From contig CP104793.1 of the NCBI GenBank assembly GCA_025916135.1, positions 1,488,001 through 1,552,000 of the forward strand: DNA of 64,000 bases, in the 5' to 3' direction. The DNA is from Rhodobacteraceae bacterium D3-12. GTDB lineage: Bacteria; Pseudomonadota; Alphaproteobacteria; Rhodobacterales; Rhodobacteraceae. The notes under the pieces are model-generated. The model saw only the letters and a program-made list of their open reading frames with translations. It did no database searches and was not told where the DNA came from. Positions within the stretch are counted from its first letter, which is position 1; the number at the start of each line of letters is the position of its first letter. A program made the position numbers and the translations under genes. This document shows, piece by piece, positions 55,751 to 64,000 of this stretch.

Positions 55751-56644
55751 ATGAAACTTGCTTTTCTCACAATGGTTTGGCGTGATTACTGGCTGTTGGA
55801 CAAATGGGTTCGCCACAATGAAAAGAATGTGCCGCGCCGCCAGCTTTATGTGATCAATCATGGCGGCGACCCTGAGGTTGACCGGATCGCGGAGGGCTGT
55901 AACGTGATCCATGTCCCCCGCGAGGAGGTGACACCGGATTTGACGCGCCGCCGCTGGGATCTTAAAGGGGCGATGACCAACGGGTTGCTGGCATTTCACG
56001 ATGTGGTGATCACCACGGATGTTGATGAGCTGTTGGTGTATGTCGGCGAAGAGGACAGCTTGGCGGCGCATCTTGAAAGCGCGGAGCGTGTTGGCAATGC
56101 CACGGCGCCTGTGGGGCTGAACCTTATTCCGACGCCGGAGGACAGCACCGATCAAAGCCTGTCGGTTCTGGAACAACATCCCAACGCAATGGTTCACGGC
56201 AAATACACCAAGCCCTGTATCGCCCATGACCGGGTGGTTTACACCACCGGCGGGCACGGGCTTCAGCGCGGAGATTTTCGCATCGATCCCGAGATCCTGT
56301 TGTTCCATCTGCATTATGTGACGCCGGACTACCAAGAGCGGATGGCGGCGCGTCAGGAGATTGTGCAGCAATCAAAAGAGCACGCCGAGGCGACAGGCGA
56401 AGGCGGCAACCAGCCGGGGCGCTTTTGGATCAACTGGGCCAAGCCGGATCAGATTCGCGACAAGGATTTTGGCAATTTTGCCAAGGCCGAGGAAATGGAT
56501 GTCTCTCACGGCTATGACGCCTGTGCCGAGGTTCTGAGGGCTGCGAAGGCGACCAAGGACCGCAAGACCGTGGTTGATCCGCGGATCGTCAACAAAGCGC
56601 CGCGTCGGGTGGTTGTGCCACCGGCGCTGCGCGGTGTGATCTGA
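55751..56644 (+). CDS. Family-2-like glycosyltransferase
   Basis: 297 residues. GT-A-like fold with KLAFLTMVWRDYWLLDKWVRHNE, LYVINHGGDPEVDRIAEGCNVIHVP and the acidic metal motif DVVITTDVDELLVYVG. Later sequence HGLQRGDFRIDPEILLFHLHYVTPDY fits glycosyl transferase family 2-like or GT92-like proteins. Donor and acceptor are unknown. Six bases separate it from the FkbM gene, so the two are coupled. Confidence 0.82.
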   Translation: MKLAFLTMVWRDYWLLDKWVRHNEKNVPRRQLYVINHGGDPEVDRIAEGCNVIHVPREEVTPDLTRRRWDLKGAMTNGLLAFHDVVITTDVDELLVYVGEEDSLAAHLESAERVGNATAPVGLNLIPTPEDSTDQSLSVLEQHPNAMVHGKYTKPCIAHDRVVYTTGGHGLQRGDFRIDPEILLFHLHYVTPDYQERMAARQEIVQQSKEHAEATGEGGNQPGRFWINWAKPDQIRDKDFGNFAKAEEMDVSHGYDACAEVLRAAKATKDRKTVVDPRIVNKAPRRVVVPPALRGVI

Positions 56645-56646
56645 CA

Positions 56647-56679
56647 CGAAAAAAGGGCGCCCCGAGGGGAGCGCCCTTT
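56647..56679 (-). terminator. Terminator of the iron-binding protein gene
   Basis: AAAGGGCGC (56652-56660) pairs with GCGCCCTTT (56671-56679) over a ten-base loop; six T residues follow on the minus strand. It also sits three bases past the glycosyltransferase stop, so it may act on both strands. Confidence 0.85.
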
Positions 56680-56705
56680 CCTTGTCTGGTCAAGCCGGGC
56701 TCGGC

Positions 56706-57704
56706 TTAGCCGTCGAAATCGACCTCTTCGATCAGCTTCAGCGCGTCAGGGCGCAGGCGGGCGAGATCCATCAAGTTGGTTTCGTCCGGGGTGAAGCTGC
56801 CCCAGCCGGCAACCAGCGGTGCGGGCGACGAACCGGGCGCGATCGGGTATTCGAAATTGGCTTCGGCATAGATTTCCTGAGCCTTGGGAGAGGTCAGGAA
56901 TTCCATCATCTTGAGCGCATTGTCGCGGTTGGGGGCGGCTTTGGTCATGGCCACGCCGGAAATGTTCACATGCACGCCTTTGCCTTCGAACGTGGGGAAG
57001 ACGATGCGCACGGAATCGGCCCAGGCCTTCTGCTCTTCGTTGGCGAGCATTTTGCCCATGTAATACGTGTTGCCGATCGAGATATCGCATTCGCCGGCCC
57101 AGATCGCTTTGACCTGAGCGCGGTCGTTACCTTGAGGCTTGCGCGCGAGGTTGGCTTTCACGCCTTCCAGCCAAGTCTTGGTGGCCTCGGCGCCGTGATG
57201 GTGCAAATAGGCCGATACCAGTGCTACGTTATAGGCATGGGTGCCCGAGCGGGTGCAGATGCGCCCTTTCCACTTGGGATCAGCCAAGTCTTCATATGTG
57301 GTGACGTCACCTTCGGCAACGCGCTCCTTGCTGGCATAGATGATGCGCGCGCGGGTGGTCAGACCCCACCAGTGCCCATCGGGATCGTGATAGTTCGCAG
57401 GGACATTCGCGCTCAGCTTATCGCTTTTAACCGGCTGGCTGAGGCCCGCGCCGACAACGGCGCTAAGGCGCGAAATATCAACGGTAAAGACGAGATCCGC
57501 AGGAGAGCGGTCGCCCTCGGCTTGAAGGCGCTCGACCATGCCCTTGCTCATATGCGCGACGTTAACTTTGATGCCGGTTTCAGCAGTGAAAGCATCGGTC
57601 AGCGGCTTGATCAGCTCAGGCTGCCGATAGGAATAGACGTTAACCTCTTCCGCCAGCGCCGGTGTGGCGGCGAGCATGGCAACAAGGCTTAGGCGCGTAA
57701 ACAT
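56706..57704 (-). CDS. Fe(3+) ABC transporter substrate-binding protein (FbpA-like)
   Basis: 332 residues. Signal peptide MFTRLSLVAMLAATPALA, then a periplasmic binding protein of the FbpA/FutA type: VNVYSYRQPELIKPLTDAF, FTVDISRLSAVVGAGL, ICTRSGTHAYNVALVSAYL, AGECDISIGNTYYMGKML with the paired tyrosines that bind ferric iron. It captures Fe3+ for an inner-membrane ABC importer. The permease and ATPase genes are not beside it. GGAGG stands seven bases before the ATG. A candidate promoter is at 57740-57767. Confidence 0.92.
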   Translation of the reverse strand: MFTRLSLVAMLAATPALAEEVNVYSYRQPELIKPLTDAFTAETGIKVNVAHMSKGMVERLQAEGDRSPADLVFTVDISRLSAVVGAGLSQPVKSDKLSANVPANYHDPDGHWWGLTTRARIIYASKERVAEGDVTTYEDLADPKWKGRICTRSGTHAYNVALVSAYLHHHGAEATKTWLEGVKANLARKPQGNDRAQVKAIWAGECDISIGNTYYMGKMLANEEQKAWADSVRIVFPTFEGKGVHVNISGVAMTKAAPNRDNALKMMEFLTSPKAQEIYAEANFEYPIAPGSSPAPLVAGWGSFTPDETNLMDLARLRPDALKLIEEVDFDG

Positions 57705-57739
57705 ATCGTATCCTCCAGAAAGGGTTAAATTCCGCGTCG

Positions 57740-57767
57740 TTAAACCTGACAGATTTACTCGGGTCAA
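57740..57767 (-). promoter_or_regulatory. Candidate promoter of the iron-binding protein gene
   Basis: On the minus strand TTGACC (57767-57762) and TTTAAC (57745-57740) are spaced by 16 bases, about 36 bases before the ATG. The -10 match is weak. No clear iron-regulator box is visible. Confidence 0.35.
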
Positions 57768-57843
57768 TCCCCGAATGGTAAATCACTGCGAAAGAAGCAG
57801 CCACAACGCGCAAATTACAAAAACGCGCGCTGCTTCATCTGAC

Positions 57844-57891
57844 TAAAAATATCCCGCAAAGAGCGGGGGCTGGCCCCCCGCTCTTTGCGGG
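57844..57891 (-). terminator. Terminator of mazG
   Basis: CCCGCAAAGAGCGGGGG and CCCCCGCTCTTTGCGGG form a 17-bp stem (57853-57891) with a tiny loop. On the minus strand ATATTTTTA follows. It lies 11 bases past the mazG stop. Confidence 0.85.
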
Positions 57892-57901
57892 TAACGCCGC
57901 G

Positions 57902-58726
57902 CTAGCGGTTGGCTTTTTCTTCGGCTTTGGCGCGGTCCCAAAGGGCGTCCATCTCGGCAAGATCACTGTCGGATGGGGTTTTACCGCGGTCTGCCAGAAA
58001 GGCTTCGACGCGTTCGAAACGGCGGGTGAATTTGGCGTTGGCGGCGCGCAGGGCGGCTTCGGGGTCTAACCCGAGGTGGCGGCCGAGATTGGCGATAACA
58101 AAAAGGAGATCGCCATATTCTTCGAAAACGTCGGCCTCGGTCAGGGTGTCTTTGGCCTCGTTCAACTCTGCGGCCTCTTCGACGATTTTTTCGATCACCT
58201 GATCCGTCGAGGGCCAGTCAAACCCGACGCGAGCGGCCCGTTTTTGCAATTTCAATGCGCGCAGGAGTGCGGGCAGGCCGATGGCGACGCCGTCCAGCGT
58301 GCCTTGTTGCGCCTTTTGGGCGCGCTCGGCCGCTTTGATGGTTTCCCAGTCGCGGGTTTGCTGTTCCGCCGATTTGTCGCGGGTCTCGTTGCCAAAGACA
58401 TGCGGGTGCCGCGCGACCATTTTGTCAGACATGGTGTCCGCCACCTGATCGAAGGTGAAGAGGTTCGCTTCCTCGGCCATTTGCGCATGGAACACCGATT
58501 GGAAGAGCAAGTCGCCCAACTCGCCTTTCAGCTCGTCCCAGGCCTCGCGTTCGATGGTGTCGGCAACTTCATAGGCTTCTTCGATGGTATAGGGGGCGAT
58601 GCTGGCGAAGCTCTGCTCGATGTCCCAGGGGCAGCCGGTGTCGGGATCACGCAGGCGGCGCATGATTTCAAGCAGGCGCGGCATGCCGCCGGTCGGGTTG
58701 TGGATCAGATCGTCGCTTTCGGCCAT
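57902..58726 (-). CDS. mazG: Nucleoside triphosphate pyrophosphohydrolase MazG
   Basis: 274 residues. It hydrolyses (d)NTPs to monophosphates plus pyrophosphate, cleaning aberrant nucleotides. Two MazG domains in tandem: the first with WDIEQSFASIAPYTIEEAYEVAD and LKGELGDLLFQSVFHAQ, the second with EKIVEEAAELNEAKDTL and EEYGDLLFVIANLGRHLG. EExxE/ExxD metal residues are present in both. It is divergent from the first M20 gene, 56 bases apart. Confidence 0.95.
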   Translation of the reverse strand: MAESDDLIHNPTGGMPRLLEIMRRLRDPDTGCPWDIEQSFASIAPYTIEEAYEVADTIEREAWDELKGELGDLLFQSVFHAQMAEEANLFTFDQVADTMSDKMVARHPHVFGNETRDKSAEQQTRDWETIKAAERAQKAQQGTLDGVAIGLPALLRALKLQKRAARVGFDWPSTDQVIEKIVEEAAELNEAKDTLTEADVFEEYGDLLFVIANLGRHLGLDPEAALRAANAKFTRRFERVEAFLADRGKTPSDSDLAEMDALWDRAKAEEKANR

Positions 58727-58782
58727 TGCGGTGCTCCTGTTTCTGGGATTGAGTTGTGCAAGCTGTGCGAAAAGGTCCAGAG

Positions 58783-59943
58783 ATGGCTGTGATCAACCGG
58801 ATTGCCGGGTTTGCCGATGAAATGACCGAATGGCGCAGACATTTGCACCAGCACCCCGAGCTTGGGCTGGAGTGTCACGAGACGGCGGCGTTTGTGGCGT
58901 CGCGATTGCGCGACTTTGGTGTGGACGAAATTCACGAAGGCATCGCCACGAGCGGGATTGTTGCGATTATCAACGGCAAGGGGCCGGGGCCGGTGACGGG
59001 CTTGCGCGCGGATATGGATGCCTTGCCGATGAGTGAAGAGACCGGGGCGGACTGGGCCAGCACGGTGCCGGGGCGGATGCATGCCTGTGGCCATGACGGG
59101 CATACGACCATGCTGTTGGGGGCGGCGAAATACCTTGCTGAGACGCGCAATTTCACCGGGCGGGCGGTTTTGATTTTCCAGCCAGCGGAAGAGACCATCG
59201 GCGGCGGGCGGATCATGGTGGAGGAGGGCATCATGGACCGGTTCGGGGTTGAAGAGGTCTATGCGCTGCACACCGATTCCTTTGCCGGATTGGGAGAGTT
59301 CCGCACCACGCCGGGGCCGATCATGGCGGCGGTGGATGATTTCGAGGTGCATTTTACCGGCAAGGGCGGGCATGCGGCCTATCCCGACACTTGCGTTGAT
59401 CCCTTGCCCGCCGCTGCGGCGACCCTGCAGGCGATGCAGACCATCGTGAGCCGCAATCGCCCGCCATTGGAGGCGTTGGTTGTGTCGGTGACGCAGATCC
59501 ACGGCGGCAGCGCGATGAATATCATCCCCGAGACGGCATATCTTGCCGGAACAGTGCGCAGCTTTGCCCCGGCGATGCGGGACATGGCAGAGCGGCGGAT
59601 CGGCGAGATCGTCAAGGCGCAGGCCGAAGTCTATGGCGTCGAGGCGGAGCTGGACTATCAGCGCAACTACCCGTCGACGGTGAACCACGCCGCGCAGACC
59701 GAAAAAGCCGCCGAGATCGCCCGCGAGGTGGCGGGGGACGACAATGTGCTGACCGCGCTGCCGCCGGAAATGGGGGCGGAGGATTTCTCGTATATGCTTG
59801 AGGCGCGACCCGGAGCGTTTCTGTTCCTTGGGCAGGGGGTGGGGCCATCGGTGCATCACCCGGAGTTTGATTTCAACGATGCGGCGGCGCCGATTGGGGC
59901 GTCCTTCTTTGCCCGGCTGATCGAGCGGCATCATCCGGCGTGA
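58783..59943 (+). CDS. M20-family amidohydrolase (hippurate hydrolase-like), first copy
   Basis: 386 residues. M20D metallo-amidohydrolase with metal ligands in GLRADMDALPM, HACGHDGHTTMLLGAA, QPAEETIGGGRIMVEEG and ALHTDSF; a dimerisation domain at about 180-290; and the last ligand in SVHHPEFDFNDAAAP. Members hydrolyse N-acyl amino acids, hippurate or indole-3-acetyl conjugates; the substrate is unknown. ATG at 58783 (MAVINRI) matches the start of the next gene. It is followed 68 bases later by a close paralogue. Confidence 0.9.
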   Translation: MAVINRIAGFADEMTEWRRHLHQHPELGLECHETAAFVASRLRDFGVDEIHEGIATSGIVAIINGKGPGPVTGLRADMDALPMSEETGADWASTVPGRMHACGHDGHTTMLLGAAKYLAETRNFTGRAVLIFQPAEETIGGGRIMVEEGIMDRFGVEEVYALHTDSFAGLGEFRTTPGPIMAAVDDFEVHFTGKGGHAAYPDTCVDPLPAAAATLQAMQTIVSRNRPPLEALVVSVTQIHGGSAMNIIPETAYLAGTVRSFAPAMRDMAERRIGEIVKAQAEVYGVEAELDYQRNYPSTVNHAAQTEKAAEIAREVAGDDNVLTALPPEMGAEDFSYMLEARPGAFLFLGQGVGPSVHHPEFDFNDAAAPIGASFFARLIERHHPA

Positions 59944-60011
59944 GGTGCATTGCAAGTGCTGGCGGATTGGGATTGAGTGGGCGCAATTCATGAATCCCAA
60001 GGAGTGACCCC

Positions 60012-61175
60012 ATGGCCGTGATCAACCGTATCGCCAGCTTTGCCGAAGACATGACGGCGTGGCGCAGGCATATCCACATGAACCCCGAGTTGGGACGCGA
60101 CTGTCACCAGACGGCGGCCTTCGTGGTCGAGCGTTTGAAGGAATTCGGGATCACCGAGATTTCGACCGGCTGGGCCGAGAGCGGGGTTGTTGCGGTGATC
60201 GAGGGGCAGGGCGAGGGGCCGACGATCGGGTTGCGCGCCGATATGGATGCGCTGCCTATGGATGAAATCACTGGCCTCGAGTATGCCAGCAAAACCCCCG
60301 GAAAGATGCACGCCTGTGGCCATGACGGGCATACGGCGATGCTTTTGGGCGCCGCGAAATACCTTGCGGAGACGCGGAATTTCAAAGGGCGCGCCGTGTT
60401 GCTGTTTCAGCCCGATGAAGAAGGCGGCGGCGGCGGTGAGGCCATGGTCGAAGAGGGCGTGATGGAAAAATACGCCATCGACGAGGTTTACGCGATTCAC
60501 AACGGACCCGGTATCGAAACCGGCACGATTGCTTTGCGGGCGGGGCCGGTGATGGCGGCGGTCGACAGCTTTTACATCGACATTCAAGGCAAGGGCGGCC
60601 ATGGCGCGATGCCGCAGGATTGCGTTGATCCCGTGGTGGCCGCGGTGGCAATGGTGCAGGCGATCCAGACCATTGTGAGCCGCAACAACGACGCGCAAAA
60701 GCGGCTGGTTGTGTCGGTGACACAGATCGACACGGGCAGTGCCAGCAACATCGTGCCGGACACGGCATTTATTTGCGGCACGGTGCGCACGTTTGACCCC
60801 GAGGTGCGCGACATGGTTGAGCGCCGGATGGGTGAGATCGTCGCCGGGCAGGCGGCCAGTTTCGGTGTCGAGGCGCGGCTGAACTATGACCGGGGCTATC
60901 CCGCGACGGTGAATGACGACGCAAAGACCGGCTTTGCCGCCGAGGTGGCACGGGATGTGGTTGGTGGGGCAATGGTGGATGACGAGGCGACACCTTTGAT
61001 GGCCGCCGAGGATTTCTCTTACATGCTGGAAGCGCGGCCGGGGGCCTATGCGTTTGTTGGCAATGGCGTCGATGGGGCGATGGTGCATCACCCGAAATAT
61101 GACTTTAACGACGAGATCGCGCCGGTTGGGGCGTCGTTCCTTGCGCGGCTGGTGGAAAAGGCGGCGCCTCTCTAA
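60012..61175 (+). CDS. M20-family amidohydrolase (hippurate hydrolase-like), second copy
   Basis: 387 residues, a tandem paralogue of the preceding gene (both begin MAVINRI and share WRRH, HACGHDGHT, EDFSYMLEARPGA and VHHP motifs). Metal ligands in GLRADMDALPMD, HACGHDGHTAMLLGAA, QPDEEGGGGGEAMVEEG and AIHNGPG. Note QPDEE here against QPAEE in the first copy. AAGGAG stands eight bases before the ATG. A terminator at 61164-61190 wraps its stop codon. A broken agmatinase gene follows. Confidence 0.9.
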   Translation: MAVINRIASFAEDMTAWRRHIHMNPELGRDCHQTAAFVVERLKEFGITEISTGWAESGVVAVIEGQGEGPTIGLRADMDALPMDEITGLEYASKTPGKMHACGHDGHTAMLLGAAKYLAETRNFKGRAVLLFQPDEEGGGGGEAMVEEGVMEKYAIDEVYAIHNGPGIETGTIALRAGPVMAAVDSFYIDIQGKGGHGAMPQDCVDPVVAAVAMVQAIQTIVSRNNDAQKRLVVSVTQIDTGSASNIVPDTAFICGTVRTFDPEVRDMVERRMGEIVAGQAASFGVEARLNYDRGYPATVNDDAKTGFAAEVARDVVGGAMVDDEATPLMAAEDFSYMLEARPGAYAFVGNGVDGAMVHHPKYDFNDEIAPVGASFLARLVEKAAPL

Positions 61176-61190
61176 GAGGGCGCGTTTTTT
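61164..61190 (+). terminator. Terminator overlapping the second M20 stop codon
   Basis: GCGCC-T-CTC (61164-61172), loop TAA (the stop codon itself), GAG-GGCGC (61176-61183), then TTTTTT at 61185-61190. One T bulges in the left arm. Confidence 0.75.
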
Positions 61191-61338
61191 CTGACTTGGT
61201 TGTGGCCTTGCTTGTGAGCTGTCTTCGGGGCGGCTTGATGGCGGGCTTGTTGGACTGTTTGCGGGCCTGCCTTTCGGTGCGTTCCCGCCCACCCACCCCA
61301 CGCCCCAAAAGGCAGGGGCAGATGTTGGAGGTGCTTTG

Positions 61339-62303
61339 ATGGCGCTGGAAGATTCGAAGAACTTTGTGGATGAGGCCTTTACCCGCACCACGGACCGTGG
61401 GGTGAGTTTTGAAAACACGTTTGGCGGGGCGACCTCGTTTTTGCGCCGACGTTACACCAAGGATCTAAGCGGTGTGGATGTGGCCGTGACCGGTGTGCCG
61501 TTTGATCAGGCGGTGACGAATCGGCCCGGAACGAGGCTTGGGCCGCGCGCCATACGAGAAGCGAGCGCGTTACAGAGCCCGGATGCGCCTTATGGCTGGG
61601 GGTTTAACCCGCTGGATGAGGTCAATGTGGTGGACTACGGCGATCTGGCGTTTGATTACGCCAATGTCGCCGCCTTTCCGGGGACGTTGCAGGCGCATAT
61701 CAAGGGCATACTTGATGCCGGTGCCGCGAGCATCACCTTGGGGGGGATCACTATATTTCCTTCCCGATTCTAAAGGCTTATGCGGAGAAGTTCGGGCCGA
61801 TTTCTTTGATCCAAGTGGATGCGCATACCGATACATGGCCAGATGACGACATGAGCCGGGTCGATCATGGCACGATGTTTTACAAGGCGGTAAAATCCGG
61901 TGTTGTTGATCCGAAAACGTCGGTTCAGATCGGGATCAGAACGGTGAACGAGCACCCTTTGGGTGTGACCATCATTGATGCGCGCGAGGTCCATGAAAAG
62001 GGGGCGGCGGCGGCGGCGGCGAAAGCGCGCGCGATTGTGGGCGACCGGCCTTGCTATCTGAGCTTTGACATTGACGGGCTGGACCCGGCCTTTGCGCCGG
62101 GCACGGGCACGCCGGTTTGGGGCGGGTTAAGCTCGGCTCAGGCGGCGGTGTTGTTGCGCGATCTGGCGGGGATCAATTTGGTTGGGGGGGATGTTGTTGA
62201 AGTGTCGCCGCCCTTTGACACCACCGGGGCGACGGCGATTGCAGGGGCGCATGTGGCGATGGAGATCCTGTCGCTGTGGGCATGGACGCGGCGCGAGCGC
62301 TGA
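61339..62303 (+). pseudogene. speB: Agmatinase/ureohydrolase, one-base frameshift
   Basis: 321 residues when restored. Ureohydrolase that splits agmatine or a guanidino compound to urea and an amine. Part 1 (to 61773) ends GAASITLGGI then FPSRF and stop. Part 2 continues in the next frame with DHYISFPILKAYAEKFG, the manganese motif QVDAHTDTWPDD, SFDIDGLDPAFAPGTGTP and GGDVVEVSPPFD. One extra G in the G-run at 61740-61746 gives LGGDHY, the normal metal motif. The span is one base short of 322 codons. It may act with the M20 enzymes on N-substituted substrates; that is inference. Confidence 0.9.
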
Positions 62304-62369
62304 GGCGCTGGTGCTTTGGTCCGGCCAAAAGATCGAGTATTTTTTCCAACAATGAGAGCAGGTTCGAAG

Positions 62370-62765
62370 ATGATCTTCACGTGGATTTTTATCGCGGCAT
62401 TGGTCGCTTTGGTCGCCTATATCCGGTTTGCACCGAGCGATCCGGGCTATTGGCATGTGATGCCAGAAGAAGTGGTGCACAAGGCGTTTGATGCGGGTGT
62501 GATCCGGGTGGTTGAGACCGGATCAGACGGGCTTGCGCGGTTGGACCCGGTCGCGCGGGGTTGGCCGAGAACGCGTGTTCTGGCCGGGTCGGTTGAAGAG
62601 GGGATGATCACCTATGTGACGCGGACCGCGCTTTGGGGGTTTCCCGACTATACAACCGTGCGGCAAGCAGGCGGGCAGATGCAGATTTATGCGCGGCTAC
62701 GATTTGGCCGGAAGGATTTTGGAGTAAACCGGGCGCGGGTTGAGGCGTGGCTTGAGGCGTTGTGA
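62370..62765 (+). CDS. DUF1499 protein
   Basis: 131 residues. One N-terminal membrane segment (MIFTWIFIAALVALVAYIRF), then a DUF1499 domain with VIRVVETGSDGLARLDPVARGWPRTRVLAGS and MQIYARLRFGRKDFGVNRARVEAWLEAL. Function unknown. ATG at 62370 is used; an in-frame ATG at 62352 would add six residues. Its last 69 bases overlap the convergent gene at 62697. Confidence 0.82.
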   Translation: MIFTWIFIAALVALVAYIRFAPSDPGYWHVMPEEVVHKAFDAGVIRVVETGSDGLARLDPVARGWPRTRVLAGSVEEGMITYVTRTALWGFPDYTTVRQAGGQMQIYARLRFGRKDFGVNRARVEAWLEAL

Positions 62766-62996
62766 GCTGAGGCAGCCGTCTTCGATCTTGCGCCACATGG
62801 GCACGTTGAGCGACATCTGGCATTGCGCCATGAACATTTTGCCATCGACCTGTAGGCAGATTTTCTCGCCCAGCTCGATCCGGCCACCGGATGTGTCGGT
62901 GCAATAACAGTCGATGGTTTTGCCGTTATGTTGAATATCGGCAAAGGTGGGCGCGGGCAAAACCGCGAGGGCAAGGCACACGGACAGCTGTTTCAT
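62697..62996 (-). CDS. Small exported cysteine-rich protein of unknown function
   Basis: 99 residues. Signal peptide MKQLSVCLALAVLPAPTFA, then a conserved-looking small domain with DIQHNGKTIDCYCTDTSGGRIELGEKICLQ and FMAQCQMSLNVPMWRKIEDGC: five cysteines in the mature part, likely disulfides. The last 26 residues lie over the 3' end of the DUF1499 gene. A premature-stop relative, or a one-base slip that would end it at LSS, is possible. Family not recognised by name. Confidence 0.6.
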   Translation of the reverse strand: MKQLSVCLALAVLPAPTFADIQHNGKTIDCYCTDTSGGRIELGEKICLQVDGKMFMAQCQMSLNVPMWRKIEDGCLSSQRLKPRLNPRPVYSKILPAKS

Positions 62997-63086
62997 GCGC
63001 CGACTCTAACATGTTTTCCGCGTGATTTGTAGCGCGGCGATAGGCAAGGCTCTTGACGCTATGCGGGCAATCGGGGAGAGACAGGC

Positions 63087-64000
63087 ATGGTTCCCATAGA
63101 CAAACTTGAGCAGATCACCGGGCGATTTCAATTTCTTGAGGCCAAAATGGCCGAGGGCGATGGCGATATTTCGGCGCTCGCCAAGGAGTATTCCGATCTG
63201 CGTCCGGTGGTGGAGCAGATTGCGGCCTATCGCCAGTTGCTCGCCGATCTGGGTGACGCCGAGGACATGTTGAGCGATCCCGAGATGAAGGCCTTGGCGG
63301 AGGAAGAACTGCCGACCCTCAAGGCGCGTCTGCCGGAGGCGGAGGCGGCGTTGCAGCTGGCGTTATTGCCCAAGGATAAGGCCGATGCGCGGCCTGCTTT
63401 GATCGAGATACGCCCCGGAACGGGGGGCGATGAGGCGGCGCTTTTTGCGGCGGATTTGCTGCGGATGTATCAGCGCTATGCCGAAGGGAAGGGCTGGCGG
63501 TTTGAGATCATGGAAGAGGCGGCGACCGAGCTTGGCGGGATCAAGGAGGTTGTGGCGCGGATTTCGGGGCGCGATGTGTTTGCGCGGCTGAAGTTCGAGA
63601 GCGGCGTGCATCGGGTGCAGCGGGTGCCGGAAACGGAATCGGGCGGGCGTATTCATACCTCGGCGGCGACTGTGGCGGTGCTGCCGGAAGCGGAGGACGT
63701 GGATATTGAGGTCGACCCGAACGACATTCGCATTGATACGATGCGGGCGTCCGGTTCGGGCGGGCAGCATGTGAACACAACCGATTCGGCGGTGCGTATC
63801 ACGCATATTCCCAGCGGAATTGTCGTGACCAGTTCTGAAAAATCTCAGCACCAGAACCGCGCGAATGCGATGCAGGTGCTCAAGACGCGGCTCTATGATC
63901 TTGAACGGCAGCGGGCCGATGATGCGCGCGCCGCCGACCGGAAGGCGCAGGTCGGGTCGGGCGACCGGAGCGAGCGGATTCGGACCTATAACTTCCCCCA
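63087..64000 (+). CDS. prfA: Peptide chain release factor 1, N-terminal part
   Basis: The window ends inside this gene; 304 codons are seen of about 350. RF1 terminates translation at UAA and UAG. The recognition tripeptide PxT appears as PET in [17 protein letters not shown], and the GGQ loop is [28 protein letters not shown] about six bases before the ATG supports the start. The RF2 gene in the same window carries SPF instead, so the two factors are told apart with confidence. In many relatives a PrmC methyltransferase follows. Confidence 0.96.
   Translation, partial: MVPIDKLEQITGRFQFLEAKMAEGDGDISALAKEYSDLRPVVEQIAAYRQLLADLGDAEDMLSDPEMKALAEEELPTLKARLPEAEAALQLALLPKDKADARPALIEIRPGTGGDEAALFAADLLRMYQRYAEGKGWRFEIMEEAATELGGIKEVVARISGRDVFARLKFESGVHRVQRVPETESGGRIHTSAATVAVLPEAEDVDIEVDPNDIRIDTMRASGSGGQHVNTTDSAVRITHIPSGIVVTSSEKSQHQNRANAMQVLKTRLYDLERQRADDARAADRKAQVGSGDRSERIRTYNFP

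Overview
The window looks like chromosomal DNA of a Rhodobacterales alphaproteobacterium (Roseobacter/Rhodobacter type). It is GC-rich (about 60 percent by eye). It carries a C4-pathway 5-aminolevulinate synthase, a one-cysteine DksA, a Fur/Mur-type regulator, a PIN protein of the kind known from Rhodobacter, and small DUF families (DUF2852, DUF6778, DUF2189) typical of that order. Nearly all of it is core housekeeping. I see no prophage, insertion sequence, CRISPR array, rRNA or tRNA.

Layout. 1-3150: end of hemA, a RodZ-like protein and ispG. 3166-5784 (minus): an envelope module of a BepA-like M48 protease and two tandem DsbA-type thioredoxins. 5842-14433: an aminotransferase, peptidoglycan amidase, PBP1A, release factor 2, an amidase and a DUF2189 membrane protein. 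14441-18415: a regulator, a small unknown gene, and the ilvBN operon preceded by what reads as a complete transcription attenuator. Its 15-residue leader peptide contains Leu-Val-Val-Ile-Val. 18783-22856: small genes (N-end rule transferase, acyltransferase, RDD, DUF2852, YbaK). 23035-28010: glnE and edd. 28324-30943: a lipoprotein, an RlmI-like methyltransferase and a PIN protein. 31186-36727: aconitase, DUF1223, MoxR and dksA. 36813-44729: a monooxygenase, a cupin/HAD/GNAT operon, enolase, transporters, OsmC and Fur. 45087-53742: a DEAD-box helicase, PhzF, a Na+/H+ antiporter, an EEP-family protein, a DMT exporter, SelO and a GNAT. 53775-64000: a nucleoside hydrolase, an FkbM methyltransferase with a glycosyltransferase, an iron-binding protein, mazG, two tandem M20 amidohydrolases, agmatinase, DUF1499 and the start of prfA.

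Two things stand out. First, five genes (amidase, cupin, MFS, antiporter, agmatinase) each lack exactly one base. Several of the losses fall in G/C runs, and adding one base restores a normal-length family protein. Homopolymer undercalling is the simplest explanation; poly-G phase variation is the alternative. Second, the intergenic DNA is rich in structure: the ilv attenuator, a start codon in the loop of a 12-bp hairpin, paired palindromic operators, three hairpin elements sharing one pattern, a GC-rich repeat present twice, and a decayed tandem duplication of the osmC 3' end.

I did not find a convincing new multi-gene defence or biosynthetic system. The best candidates for undescribed biology are the regulatory elements and the BepA/DsbA-like operon.
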